Origin: Halichondria panicea
Lineage: Eukaryota > Porifera > Demospongiae > Suberitida > Halichondriidae
Direction: 5' to 3'
Assembly (NCBI RefSeq): GCF_963675165.1
Contig: NC_087380.1
Coordinates: forward strand, 3,773,803 to 3,837,802
DNA length: 64,000 bases
A program made the position numbers and the translations under genes. The notes beneath the pieces were generated by a model. It was not told where the DNA came from. It saw only the letters and a program-made list of their open reading frames with translations, and did not search any database. Positions 44,521 to 55,274 of the stretch are shown here, piece after piece. The stretch's first letter is position 1. The number at the start of each line of letters is the position of its first letter.

Positions 44521-47363
44521 ATGGAGTCTTTTAGCGTGAACGTCAACAATAGGTTTGCGTTGTTTCTGGACGATGAAGATGACCCTGGTGATGTCATTAT
44601 GCCAGCTCCCGTCAAGAAAGAAGAGTCCACCAAATCTACTAAGATTTCGAAGCAGCCAGTTGGCAAGGGTGTGAAAGGCAAGGAAAATAAAGATAAAATC
44701 TCTCAGCAAGCCAACAAAAAGCCTGCTGAGAATGGAAACAAAAGTAAGTCTTGGTATAATATTAGGGTGTGACTGCAAGAAGCCTTGGGACCTGCATGCA
44801 TTGTCTAGTTGATTTTGTTTCTATCTGCCCACCAATGGCAATTGTTTTGTAGGTGCAGATCGCCCCCTGTCTAACTCGAAGGGTCCCCAGCGTTCAACAG
44901 GGGGTCGTGAGAGAATGGATAATCGACGAGATCGAGAGAGAGGTGACCGGGACGACAGACCCCCCAGGGCACCAAAAACTGGACGACCAAGACTGTCATC
45001 AAAGGAAAAGGTAAGAATGGAATTCCAACTGACAGTGTGAATGACTAGCTTTATGTTCCTTAGCTTCCAAATTGCATGAAGTTTGATGATCATGCATGGT
45101 TCTTAATTTCACTTGCTATCTGCAATGGTTGTTGTGTATGGATATTGAGAAGTTGGTTGCTTGGCTTGAACAACTGTCGTATAAACTATGATCTATGAAT
45201 ACGGGCGGGCGTGCTCATGAATTTACTTAAACCATGTCCATAGTTTGTTTTTGCATTACTCTCGTAATGGCAGCAATCAAATGAATATCCATATATGTAC
45301 CTAATACTAACTTGCCAACTGCTGTACTTTAAATTCGGTTGAATTATCAAACACACACAGGACGGTGAGGGTGGTTTTGGTAATCATAGTCAAGGTGACC
45401 AGAGAGACGAACGCAGTTCAAGAGACCGAGGAACGCGACCCTTCCGAGGGGGGAGAGGGGGGAACACTGGTGGTGGTGGCGGTGGGCTCAGAAAGAGAGA
45501 ATTTGAAAGACACAGCGGAAATGACAAGAGGTGTGACAATTTTCTTTTTGCAGCAACATTAATGCTTAATAATTTGCGTTCTTTTCTACAGTTCAGTAAA
45601 GCCGACTGAAAAGAGAGAAGGGGGAGGGGCCCACAACTGGGGACGTCAAGAGGACCAACCAAAGTAAGTACATCTTTAGTATGAACTATTGTGACTATAT
45701 AAAGGCATGTCCTAAACAAGCCATATGTGGTTTTACGTTGACAGTCAGTCCTCTTTTGCACTGCAATTCTCACCCCCTTTTTGTGCACACACTTACTTTG
45801 TACAGTCTCTCCACTCCACACACACACAGTGATGAGTGGACCAATGAGGAAGAGCCTCCGCAAGAGACTGAGCCTGTAACAAATGGCGAAGCCACCGAGG
45901 ACAAAACGTATGCCCACAAACCAATTGTTTAATTGCCAATAATATAATGCAGTGTATGGTTACATCAGCTACTGTAAAGAAGTACATTGATGTCTCACGT
46001 TACTACACATTGTTCTATGTAGTGGTGAGGAACAGGCCGATGAGGCGGCACCGGTAGACGAAGAGCCAGAAGAAATGACCCTTGAAGAATACAGAGCCAA
46101 GAACCCGACTGTAAGTGTCCTTATGTACTCGCTGTGTGTAGCCCTTGCTTGCACTAAACTAACAAATCTTGTAGAGCAACAGTATGAAACGGCTAACCTA
46201 CATACACGTGTAGTTGTTTTGCACACCTAACCTATAGCCTTATTCCCCCCCCTCCCCCCCTTGTTTCAGGGTCGAGTGAAAGCTGAAGTTGCGGAGAGAA
46301 AGGCAGGAGAGAATGTGGACAACACTCAGTGGAAGAACACCTTTCAACTGGAGAAGACAGGCGAGGAGGAGTTCTTCTCTGGAACCAGGGTGAGTGTCTC
46401 GTATTTCTCAAGGTACATGTACTGTACGAATTGAATTGAACTGATCAACTGTACAGAAAGTTTTAAGTAAGGGTACTCCCCTTAAAGAGTTGAGTGTTGC
46501 CCTAATAATAATAGCCACACTTCCAGGTGTTAGTCGTTGAGTGGCTCTTTTAGACCATGTTTTTGCTGACACCAAGTGCTTAGATTTGTTTAATCTGCAA
46601 CACATTAGTAGCTTTCATAACAATCCCAACTTGTTTACTTTGAAAGTAAAAAGGAAACCTGTTTATATATAATTATGTAATACACTATGAAGCATGTTGA
46701 TAATCAGCTGTGTTTCTGCAGGAAGTGATTGAGAAGCCCAAGACATCTGGACGAATCAAGACAACAATTGACACAACTGGCTTTTTCTTTAAGGATCAAG
46801 CAAGACGTGGACGTGGCCGTACCGCAGGGGGTCCAGGGGCCAGTAGGGGAACAGGACGTCGAGACGGAGAGGAACGTCGTGATGACGGAGATCGAAGAGT
46901 AGGCCGTGGAGATGGAGACCGAAGAGGTGATCGTGGAGATGGAGACCGACGAGGTGATCGTGGCGATGGGGACCGAAGAGGTGATCGTGGAGATGGGGAC
47001 CGAAGAGGTGATCGTGGAGACGGGGACCGAAGAGGAGAACGTGGTGATGGGGAGAGACGATTTGGCCGTGGTGACGGCGATCGAAGAGGTGGACGTGGTG
47101 ATGGCGACCGAAGGCGTGGCCGTGGCGATGGCGATCGAAGAGGTGGCCGTGGCGATGGCGACCGAAGAGATGGACGTGGAGATGGCGACCGAAGAGTTGG
47201 GCGTGGAGATGGCGACCGACAAGTTGGGCGTGGAGATGGCGACCGTAGAGATGGGCGAGGGGAGAGGAGACCGTTTGGTGGCGGCGGCGGCGGTGTACGA
47301 AAGCGTGACTATGCCCCTAATGTCGAAGATGAGAAAGATTTCCCATCACTGGGCGCTCAATGA
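44521..47363 (+). CDS. SERBP1: SERBP1/HABP4-family RNA- and ribosome-binding protein
   Basis: Eight exons join in frame to 516 residues: 44521-44743, 44853-45010, 45361-45530, 45592-45663, 45830-45907, 46023-46110, 46270-46389 and 46722-47363. Family marks in order: N-terminal NRFALFLDDEDDPGDV; RGG-rich PFRGGRGG; the block LRKREFERHSGND followed by GGGAHNWG; EEMTLEEYRAKNPT; and the C-terminal APNVEDEKDFPSLGA. Vertebrate SERBP1 and HABP4 bind mRNA and sit in the mRNA channel of idle 80S ribosomes with eEF2; the same role is inferred here. The last exon is unusual: about 17 tandem GRGDGDRR-type units (46890-47260) encoded by an 18-24 bp repeat, giving a very basic/acidic alternating tract before the conserved tail. 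Sponges, like other invertebrates, may hold one gene for both vertebrate paralogues, so the symbol names the family. Confidence 0.92.
46890..47260 (+). repeat. Coding minisatellite (RGDGDRR units) in the SERBP1-like gene
   Basis: Units such as CGTGGAGATGGGGACCGAAG AGGT repeat about 17 times in phase with the reading frame, encoding R-G-D-G-D-R-R-(G/D/V). Length polymorphism would keep the frame because units are multiples of three. Confidence 0.93.
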
Positions 47364-48066
47364 GTGACTATACCTCTCGAGGTTTTGCGCTAAACTCTGC
47401 TTGCTTTACTGTACTGTGGCAATAGTGATCGTGCATGTTGTACAATTATGTGTTTTGATTTGTGTCTGTATGTATCACTGCTGATACTTGTGTTGCACTG
47501 TACCTCATGTTTGTATCAATATTTTCCGCATACATTGATCATCGTTGAATACCACTGTGATAATTATAAGTCATAATTATTAGTGTTATAAAATTAATTT
47601 TAGGCCGAAGCTAGTCTCCCAGACCCTGAAAGAGAAAGAGATGATATATATCGGCTGGTCTCACGAGACTAGGCCGAAGCTAATTATAATCCACTGATCG
47701 CATGCCTTAATTGAGTGGGTGGAGTTTATATTTGTATGACTTGGGAGGAAATGTGTTGTGGTTTGCAGTGCACTGGATACCAATTAATAATCATAGTGGA
47801 TTTTTAGCGGTAGCGGTCGAGACCTTTTTTTTTTTATGAACTACCCGTGATACCATTCAATGTTTCGTGTTCCACATATTCATAATAATTATTGGCAGAG
47901 AACTATTGCGCGGTAGAATAATTTCGCAGGTATAATTTTCAGATGGTGCTCTACCAATAGGAAATTTCCACCGTCATTATAAGTTGCGGTATGTTATAAT
48001 AATTCCAGAGTGCATGCATGGCTGGATAACCAGTTTTCACATCGTTGTGAATTTACAGATGAATAA
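47364..48066. other. Convergent intergenic region (SERBP1-like / CCDC24 3' ends)
   Basis: No gene is seen. It holds a short repeat pair (TAGGCCGAAGCTA at 47602 and 47671) around a purine-rich block, and AT-rich DNA that presumably includes both 3' UTRs. Confidence 0.5.
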
Positions 48067-50580
48067 TCAGGTACAATTATTTGAGTGAAAACTTAGTGTC
48101 TTTGTGTGAAGTTCTAATTGACTATCTCTTGTTCTTGGCTGTGAACTTCTTGTCTTGTGTGAATGAGATAATGCGCGATCACATACCTCAGTATGGGTTA
48201 TGATATTTTGATCTGTGTGTAGCTGGTTATCACAACCAGTTGCTAGACATTGTTCTGCTGTGCTCGAAGCACTTTCATTTTGACATTGATAAGTTCCTTG
48301 AGCAGTATCTTCGATTAACGCTGGGTTGGTTTTAGAGTCTTTCTTTCGAACTTGAGAAGCCCTAACGAGTGCTTGACTGCTATAGTTAGCCTTAGAGGGT
48401 GGTCTAGGTTGTAGAGTGGGTAATGGTGGGAGCTTGGTCTTTTGGGGGTGGACGGTAGGCCGTGGGGTAGCTTGAGATTCCTCTAACATAGCATGTTCCA
48501 GCTGGGTGCCAAAGGTTCGTAGCTCTGTGTGTGTGTGGGTATGTGTTAAGTTGGGACACATAATAAATAGTTGGCAGTTAGTAAAAAACTAGAACTATAG
48601 TTTTAGTATATAAGGCCAATTGTTTCCTTTGACGTCCTATATCTCAAGACAAATAGCTGCAGGAGACTTTGTGAGACCTAATAGGTACACCAGACTGCCA
48701 GTACATGGGAGTTTGTGCTTGAACGTGTGATCTACATCTACATGTACATTACTAACATTACGGTAGTTTTCACAACAACTGCATGTACATCACGTTGTCT
48801 ACAATATAGTATGTTTTGGAACCATTCTAACATTTTGCAAATGTTTTTGTTGGCTTGTGGTCCAGTACCTTGTACTGTAAGTCCTTATAGGACATAATCA
48901 ATGTATTACCTTTGATAGTCGGCTGGGTGTACACTGTGCGTGTCTGTTCGCCCTCCAGACAGCTTTGTAGGAACTCAATGTCCCTCTGATGCTGAGCACA
49001 CTCCTCTTTGAGAGCTTGCCTGTGTGAGATCAAAGGTATAGGTATAAACATGCAGGTATCTGTAATTAGCAGGTGTATGATTGTAGTGAATGTTCCCACT
49101 AATTTAAACCACCATCTATTCAATGTGTGTGAAGTGTGGTGAGTGCTACAAGGATGTACGTGTTTCACTCACTGAATCAATGTGTACACCCAAATTCGTA
49201 TGGGGTACTTTGCTTATTGGTTACATATAAAGTAACATGATACTATAATTACTGGAACTATATACATGTAAATGCAAAAGAAGGAAGTGTAGGTTGATAC
49301 ATTTGTACCACAAGTATGTCAACCAGTATGTCAACCTGAGATGACTGATGACAAGGTCAATGTCCATTGCATTCACACACTCGCTTTTCTCAGCTAACAC
49401 AGATGCTTGGCTGTGGAGGAAAGACACAACCCAATTAGTACAACAAATAATGCACACAAAACAAGGAACAGAAATGACTGTTTGCATACCACAAACCAGC
49501 TACCGTATAGCAAGTAATTTTTATCGGGTAAAAACTTTATTTGCTGATAATGAATTCATCACGTGCACTGTATTGCGTGCATTCTGGTAAAACCATGCCT
49601 AAAAGTTTTCATTAGTTCGTCAAGGCCCACTTGCCCACAAAAATAACCCACTATACGGTATAAGCCAAGGGTAAGTAAGGTATAAAAATGATTGTACCTT
49701 CCATCATGGCTTCCCGGGGTCAGCGATCGTAGAGGTGTCTCCCGTCCATCTTGTGAGCTGACAGCACTGAGTGGGCGGCTCCTCACACTCACGCAGCTCC
49801 CAGCATCACTACTGTCACAGCAACTACTCCTCCCACTCTTAACAGCCTCGCTCTCTACATAACGCAAAATATTTTCGTTTTTGTCTTGTCCTACACGGTC
49901 ATGTTTCGATTTTTTTTTTAGATACTCGATAAAGAAGATAATCTCTTGTATGAGTCTTTGTCTCAGTTCAGGTGGTTCTGCCAGGTGTCTGTGTAGTAAG
50001 GATGGGTTAGTGGTCTGCTCCTCTCTGTATTGCCTCCATATCTCAAGCAAGGTGGATACCTGTGGAGGGAAACACATTATAATTTTGTACAACATAAATT
50101 TTATAACTTTAGTGGCAGTACATGTAAGGCCAGACACAAAGTCACTTGCATGGTTCTAGCAGGCACTAAAAAGGTCACAAAGTTCAAAAAAGTGTTGTCG
50201 TTATGTTTTCATGGCCTACATGTAAAGCTGAAGCAGGCGGGCCTGAGAATCAATTAATTAACTTTGTTATGGCCATCACCTTAATTTGATTGTCATTGAA
50301 ACATTCCCTAACCTTAACCCTTCACCATTTACATGCGCTATGCCTTCCTACACCTACACCCAGACTATCATTATGTCTAAATACGATGTGTGAAATCACA
50401 CTAACCCAAACCTCTCACCTCTTCCCTGAGGTCAGCCACCTGTTCGATGAAGGATGCCCCCAGGACCCTCCGCACCTCGCCCACCTCTTTAGGGGGGCAA
50501 TGGCTCAGAACCAAACTCCACACAGAGAGACACAATTCAAAGGCTTCTAGAGAATCATCAGGACTGTCTGACAACATCAT
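48067..50580 (-). CDS. CCDC24: Coiled-coil domain-containing protein 24
   Basis: Five minus-strand exons join in frame to 388 residues: 50580-50419 (MMLSDSPDDSLEAFELCLSV), 50059-49698, 49410-49336, 49019-48910 and 48524-48067. The N-terminal block SLVLSHCPPKEVGEVRRVLG followed by LREE parallels the start of vertebrate CCDC24. The diagnostic part spans exons 3-5: MDIDLVISHLRQALKEEC and HQRDIEFLQSCLEGE, matching the family's HLR…LEEEC…LQRCLEEE coiled coil. The C-terminus is Pro/Ser/Thr-rich and unconserved. CCDC24 function is poorly known. The assignment rests on remembered family similarity. It is divergent with the neighbouring disordered-protein gene. Intron 2 holds a MITE (49501-49660). Confidence 0.8.
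49501..49660. mobile_element. MITE, TACCGTATAGC group, in a CCDC24 intron
   Basis: Ends TACCGTATAGCAAGTAATTT and AAATAACCCACTATACGGTA are inverted repeats; 160 bp long. Its left end begins GCAAGTAATTTTTATCGGG. Confidence 0.8.
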
Positions 50581-50951
50581 GACATGCTAATCAAGAAGAT
50601 CAAAGAAACGTTTACCTCTGTACTCACTTGGAAGGTTTATCCAGAGGTCGTTATGGAGATTAACTGTGGAATGTATCTAATTATGACTGTGTAAAAATAT
50701 TGCTGACAGATTCATTCCGTCTGCCGGTACAGTACAGTGGCACCGTGGAGGACAGGTGCTTGTAGTATAGCTAGTTATGTGACAGAGCTGCTACTGTTGT
50801 AGTGGTCGCCTCAACACTCTCTACATCAAGAGAAAAGAACTATAGCTACGCTAGAACTACTACCACCTTGGGCCCACCTTGGACACCTAGTACCTGGACC
50901 TTTGATGCCTACTTAATATCTACAGGCTCTTCAGTTTATATATCACAGGCC
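50581..50951. promoter_or_regulatory. Divergent promoter region, CCDC24 and disordered-protein gene
   Basis: 371 bp lie between the oppositely oriented start codons. No core element is obvious. Shared regulation is inferred from spacing only. Confidence 0.4.
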
Positions 50952-53900
50952 ATGGCTGAATCTTGGAGACAAAAGCAAGTGGATATTGAACACTGGCTGC
51001 AAGGCATTCAGGTGTGAGCAAACTTGTGATAACCTTCATACTGTGTAAGGTGCCCTTGCATGTTGTGTTTGTATTTTATATGTAGACACGTACACCAGAC
51101 CTTTGTATCACCGTGCGTATGTACATTTTGTTGGGTGGGACATGAATATTTTGTATAAATGTTTTTGTAGAAAGTCTCGCAAACAGTTATTTTTTAGTGG
51201 CGCTTTAATTATACATGGCGTGGAATTCAATGCCAATGGTATTGCAATATTCACTATCACCTGCTACTGTGTCTGTTCTGTAGCTTGCTGCTTCTTTGAT
51301 CCCTTGATCATATTTTCAGTCTATACAGTCATGTAATTGCAACATTACGTACGTGGATCAAATAACCGACACTAGCTACAATGCCATTGCCTCAGGCATG
51401 TTGACCACTATCGACAGTAATTATGCAGTGTACACAGATAACGATTGGTACATGTAGTTAATGCCCACAGCATAAGGTGCCAACACCACAGCATGCTACA
51501 ATGTGTAATGTTTGTGCTTGTACAGAGTATGATTGCTTCTTGACTTCTGCCCACACAGCCCCTTATGAATCCGCCATTGTTGCTTTACACGTACACACTG
51601 TCTGCCAAGCTGCTACTTTAATTGCTGTTCGTGTACATGTATGTAGCAGAACAGGAACCTTTTGATTGCTAATTGGATAATATAATTAGAGACTCAATTT
51701 TATACAACGTAACATGTAAGTATGCATGTACCTCTTTTCTGTAGGCGCCTGACAGGGAGCTAACTTCTAGCTCTGACATTTTAACAACAGACCAGACCAC
51801 AATATCATCACCAATCGTCACACCATTCTCCTCTCCCCCAAACAACACAGAACTCTTATTCTCACCTCGTCCACAGCCCACTCCTGTCAATGAATCGTTG
51901 GCTTTCATCTCCATTCAATCCAAACTCACAGTATCTCCTCCTGCTATGAGCGACCCTATCGGCAGTACCAATAGTCCATCGTATGACACTGTGTCCAAAG
52001 GTAATTCTCCAGAATTTGGATACACTCAAAGCAGGAAAACCCAGTCTCCATTGCCAATGGCTACTCCAGAACAGAAGTTACCAAGTTTTGGCACATTTGA
52101 CGAAGATGACGACCCTTCACAAGATGTTGATATAAAGCGTGTTAACAAGTGGATCAACAGACCTCCAAGTAACCCAATGAGATATTTCGGTCGTGCTTCA
52201 ACCTCACCCGTTCTATTGCATAAAGACCATAATCCTATTAAGCGCAAAGAATCTGCTCCAATTGCCTTGTTCAGAGGCACTGCTGTCCCTAGATCAAACC
52301 TGGCACAAACTCTTACCGTGGCTACCCTTTCCCGTAAGAAAAGCCTCAGTGAACAAGACGTCAGTCAACTTGTGGAGAAAGAAAAAGAAAGACGAACGAG
52401 TAAAGGAGGGTATTCCTCTGATTCTGAAGTGAAAACAAATAATCCTGAGCCTCTAAATGATGACTCTAGTGACTTACAAAGCTCCACAGGTGCCTGTGGA
52501 CTTGGCAGTGACCTGTCTAGCTCTGACGGAGGGTGTATTAGTGACAAGAGCGCAGTATTACGGCGGGCACGACTTGCTAATGGTATGTTGCTGTCGGCAG
52601 AGAGTGTGGACGTGATTGAGACTAGACTGAGAGAAAGAAGACTCGGACTGGGGTAAGGTGTCATGTATAGAAGTGTATGAACACAGTATAAAGATACAGT
52701 GTACTACAATGTATACCAGGAGCACATAACACCCTATGCCGTGTATGTGCTCGTAATACTATGCTTTTCAAGAAATTGGTTTGTGCAAGAACCAGTTCCT
52801 ATTGAGTATCAACTCTGTTGTTGTTTTCTCAAAGCAATTCTTAGAAAAACAGTATTGTGCGTTCCTAAGCTTTGACATTAATGTAGCAGGTGCTCTGCAA
52901 TATCCTATATCTGCATCTGAGTGTCACTACCTGTGTAGCCAACTACCTAGATTAGTACCATGGTTACGCTTCCATACATGTAACCCCCAACAACTATTGA
53001 AAGAGTTGCCATGCAACAGCTACTGTGGAAGAATGAATCAAACCTTGTTATCGGTTTCCCCAGGCACAATATTGAAAGATGATACTGAATCTTAGCCATG
53101 TATACATGTTTACTAATAAATGTATTCAAGAGCGCTGTTGATGCATTACATGTGTATGTATACGTACTGTTTCTACGATCAGTGTAATTATTGACTCTTA
53201 CTCTCCATAGACCTACAGGGGGTCGAAATGATGATGCATGTACGTCCCCAGCACTGCTACTCTCCCCGACATCGCCCCCTCCACACCTCTCACGCCAATC
53301 TCGTCTCTCACGCAGTCCCACGCCCACTCCACCCACCTCACCTTATCACCTGTCCATCGTCCCACTCACTGTGCACTCAGGGACACCACCTCATACGAAA
53401 GCAACTCGAGTCACCCGGGAGAACGAGCTAGGGATATCCAAGAAGCAGCTGACACAGTTCAATATGTCCCAGCAGTTTAGCTTCGATACGACCAATGATG
53501 AGGACTTCAATAAACCTGCCAGACACCCTAAGTTCCTTAAGAGCAGGTTAGTGTGAGCAGGTCAGTCAGATTATTAGAGCTTTAATTTACAACAGTGTGC
53601 ATTGGCAAGTATTTGTGTGCACCATGATTATGACATGGTGGTTAAACCTATGAAGGAAGTAGAATAACTTTCATATGGTAACGTGATCTGGGTATTATAC
53701 ATGTAATAATGATAGGCTAGAGAAAGAATTTGAAGCATCTTGTTTCCATGCTTTCTCAGAGTGTTTGTTTAAATTGTGTTAGCTTTTAGTTCTGTTTCCC
53801 TTTATTTAGAACTTTGATGTTGTAAACGAACTAGCAAATAGCTAGTTGGTTTACAACAGCAATCTGTGATTTTTGTTTTAGCTCTGAAGCCTTAGTGAAA

Positions 53901-55112
53901 ATGTTTAGGTGTCTAAGCAGATCATGGGGTTTAGATTAGGAGGTCAGTGGAACAGAGGTCATTAATCCTACATGTACATCCTTCGATGTACATTATTATG
54001 GAAGCTGCATGAATAATTCAAGTTTGCACGCAGGGAACGATGAATTGAGTAGGAAATGATTGACATGATTGTTGCTAAAAGGTATGCAAAACATGTAACA
54101 CATGGTAAACCAGTTGGGCATGTGCAGCATTGATGCAATAATTGATGCAATGGCTGCTCTTAGACGTTGGCAGTGTGCAGCTCTTTTATCACTTTGGCAA
54201 CTAAGAACTAAACTTTAGTTTGCAAATCCACGAGTCAAAATCCAAGAAAAGGTGTCTAGAAGCTATCACTTGCACTTGCATTGCAATGATAGAGCAGTTA
54301 ACACACACACACACACACTACCGTATACCTCGCTGCGCATGTGACGCCAAGGGATAATGTCAACCATATCTCTGTATTGTTTACATAAGGCTGTCTGCCA
54401 TGGGACATGTTGTTGCTAAGTAGTTAATGAGCAGCTGAAAGCATTTAATTTAATGTTTACACCTGTAACCATAGTGACTATTTACCCAGCTCCAGTGAAT
54501 GTGCCTTGTTGATAATAGCCCACCTTTGAGTTGTAGGGATACAGGCCCCAACTTGGCTGTGTGGGGGAGAGACTTGATAATATTTGTACTCTGTTGCTAC
54601 ACAAACTTCTCTTCACCTCAAAAATGTAGACGTCCTTGAACGACTTTGTGTACAGTAAATAAAAGACAATTTGGGGCAAAACACAAGAAGCACATTCGTC
54701 CTTTGTAGAGCTATCTTTTAACTAAAGCCATGATATCAAAGGTTGTAATTATTTTTCCCCATGCAGTTTTCTGACCGGCACATCTCTCTCGAGCCTTGGT
54801 ATGGCCACACACCATCGCTCACATTCTGATATGAGCTTAATCAAATCACAATCCAATTCTAGACACGGCTCACTTCGCCACGACACTACAAACATTTACA
54901 GTGCTGATCGTCGATACAAGTCACAGCTTGATCTATCATCATCTAAAGTACATTCCGAAGTTGACGGAAGTAAACCGCTGACAATATATGAGCAGGTTCA
55001 GTTGAAGAAGTTGCAAACAGAGGGAAAAGAGGGAAGGACAAGTGGAAGCTTGAAAAAGACAAAAGTATTTAGACAGGACTCGGGATTGGGTACTCTCTCT
55101 ACTATTTCATAG
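50952..55112 (+). CDS. Large disordered Ser/Pro-rich protein, unknown function
   Basis: Four exons join in frame to 549 residues: 50952-51011 (MAESWRQKQVDIEHWLQGIQ), 51745-52652, 53211-53546 and 54767-55112. The short first exon predicts an amphipathic helix. The rest is mostly disordered, with short ordered-looking pieces: DVDIKRVNKWINRPPSNPMR, LRRARLANGMLLSAESVDVI followed by ETRLRERRLG, and near the end KPLTIYEQVQLKKLQTEGKE. Many SP/TP and RxxS sites suggest phosphorylation. I do not recognise a family; the profile fits a cytoskeletal or signalling scaffold, which is a guess. It is divergent with CCDC24 and its stop is 162 bp before the GUK1 start. Splice frames (0, 2, 2) are self-consistent, which supports the model. 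Confidence 0.72.
54170..54350 (+). repeat. Dispersed ~300-bp repeat family, diverged copy 4
   Basis: TTTGCAAATCCACGAGTCAA AATCCAAGAAAA, then TCTAGAAGCTATCACTTGCA, a CA-run and TACCGTATACCTCGCTGCGC align with the second half of copy 2. It lies in intron 3 of the disordered-protein gene. Confidence 0.75.
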
Positions 55113-55274
55113 CATTTTCTTTTCCTGTTTTGTCTGATTGTTTGTTTATGAATACATGTACAGCAGTGTTAATGACTGGGGATAATTTTAGGATAAATTC
55201 GAATATTATAAAGCGGTTTTTTACTTTCACAGTTTCAGTCAATACTAAGATATTTCTTTAGCGACCGTTGCAGA

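Noticed and set aside
46704-47367. Ser/Thr/Val-rich 172-codon antisense ORF and 153-codon alternate-frame ORF
   Set aside because: Products of the in-frame repeat of the SERBP1-like gene read in the wrong frame; they end with the repeat.
49559-49661. Extension of the CCDC24 exon frame below 49698
   Set aside because: It enters the MITE at 49501-49660; the donor at 49697 gives an in-frame join to the conserved next exon instead.
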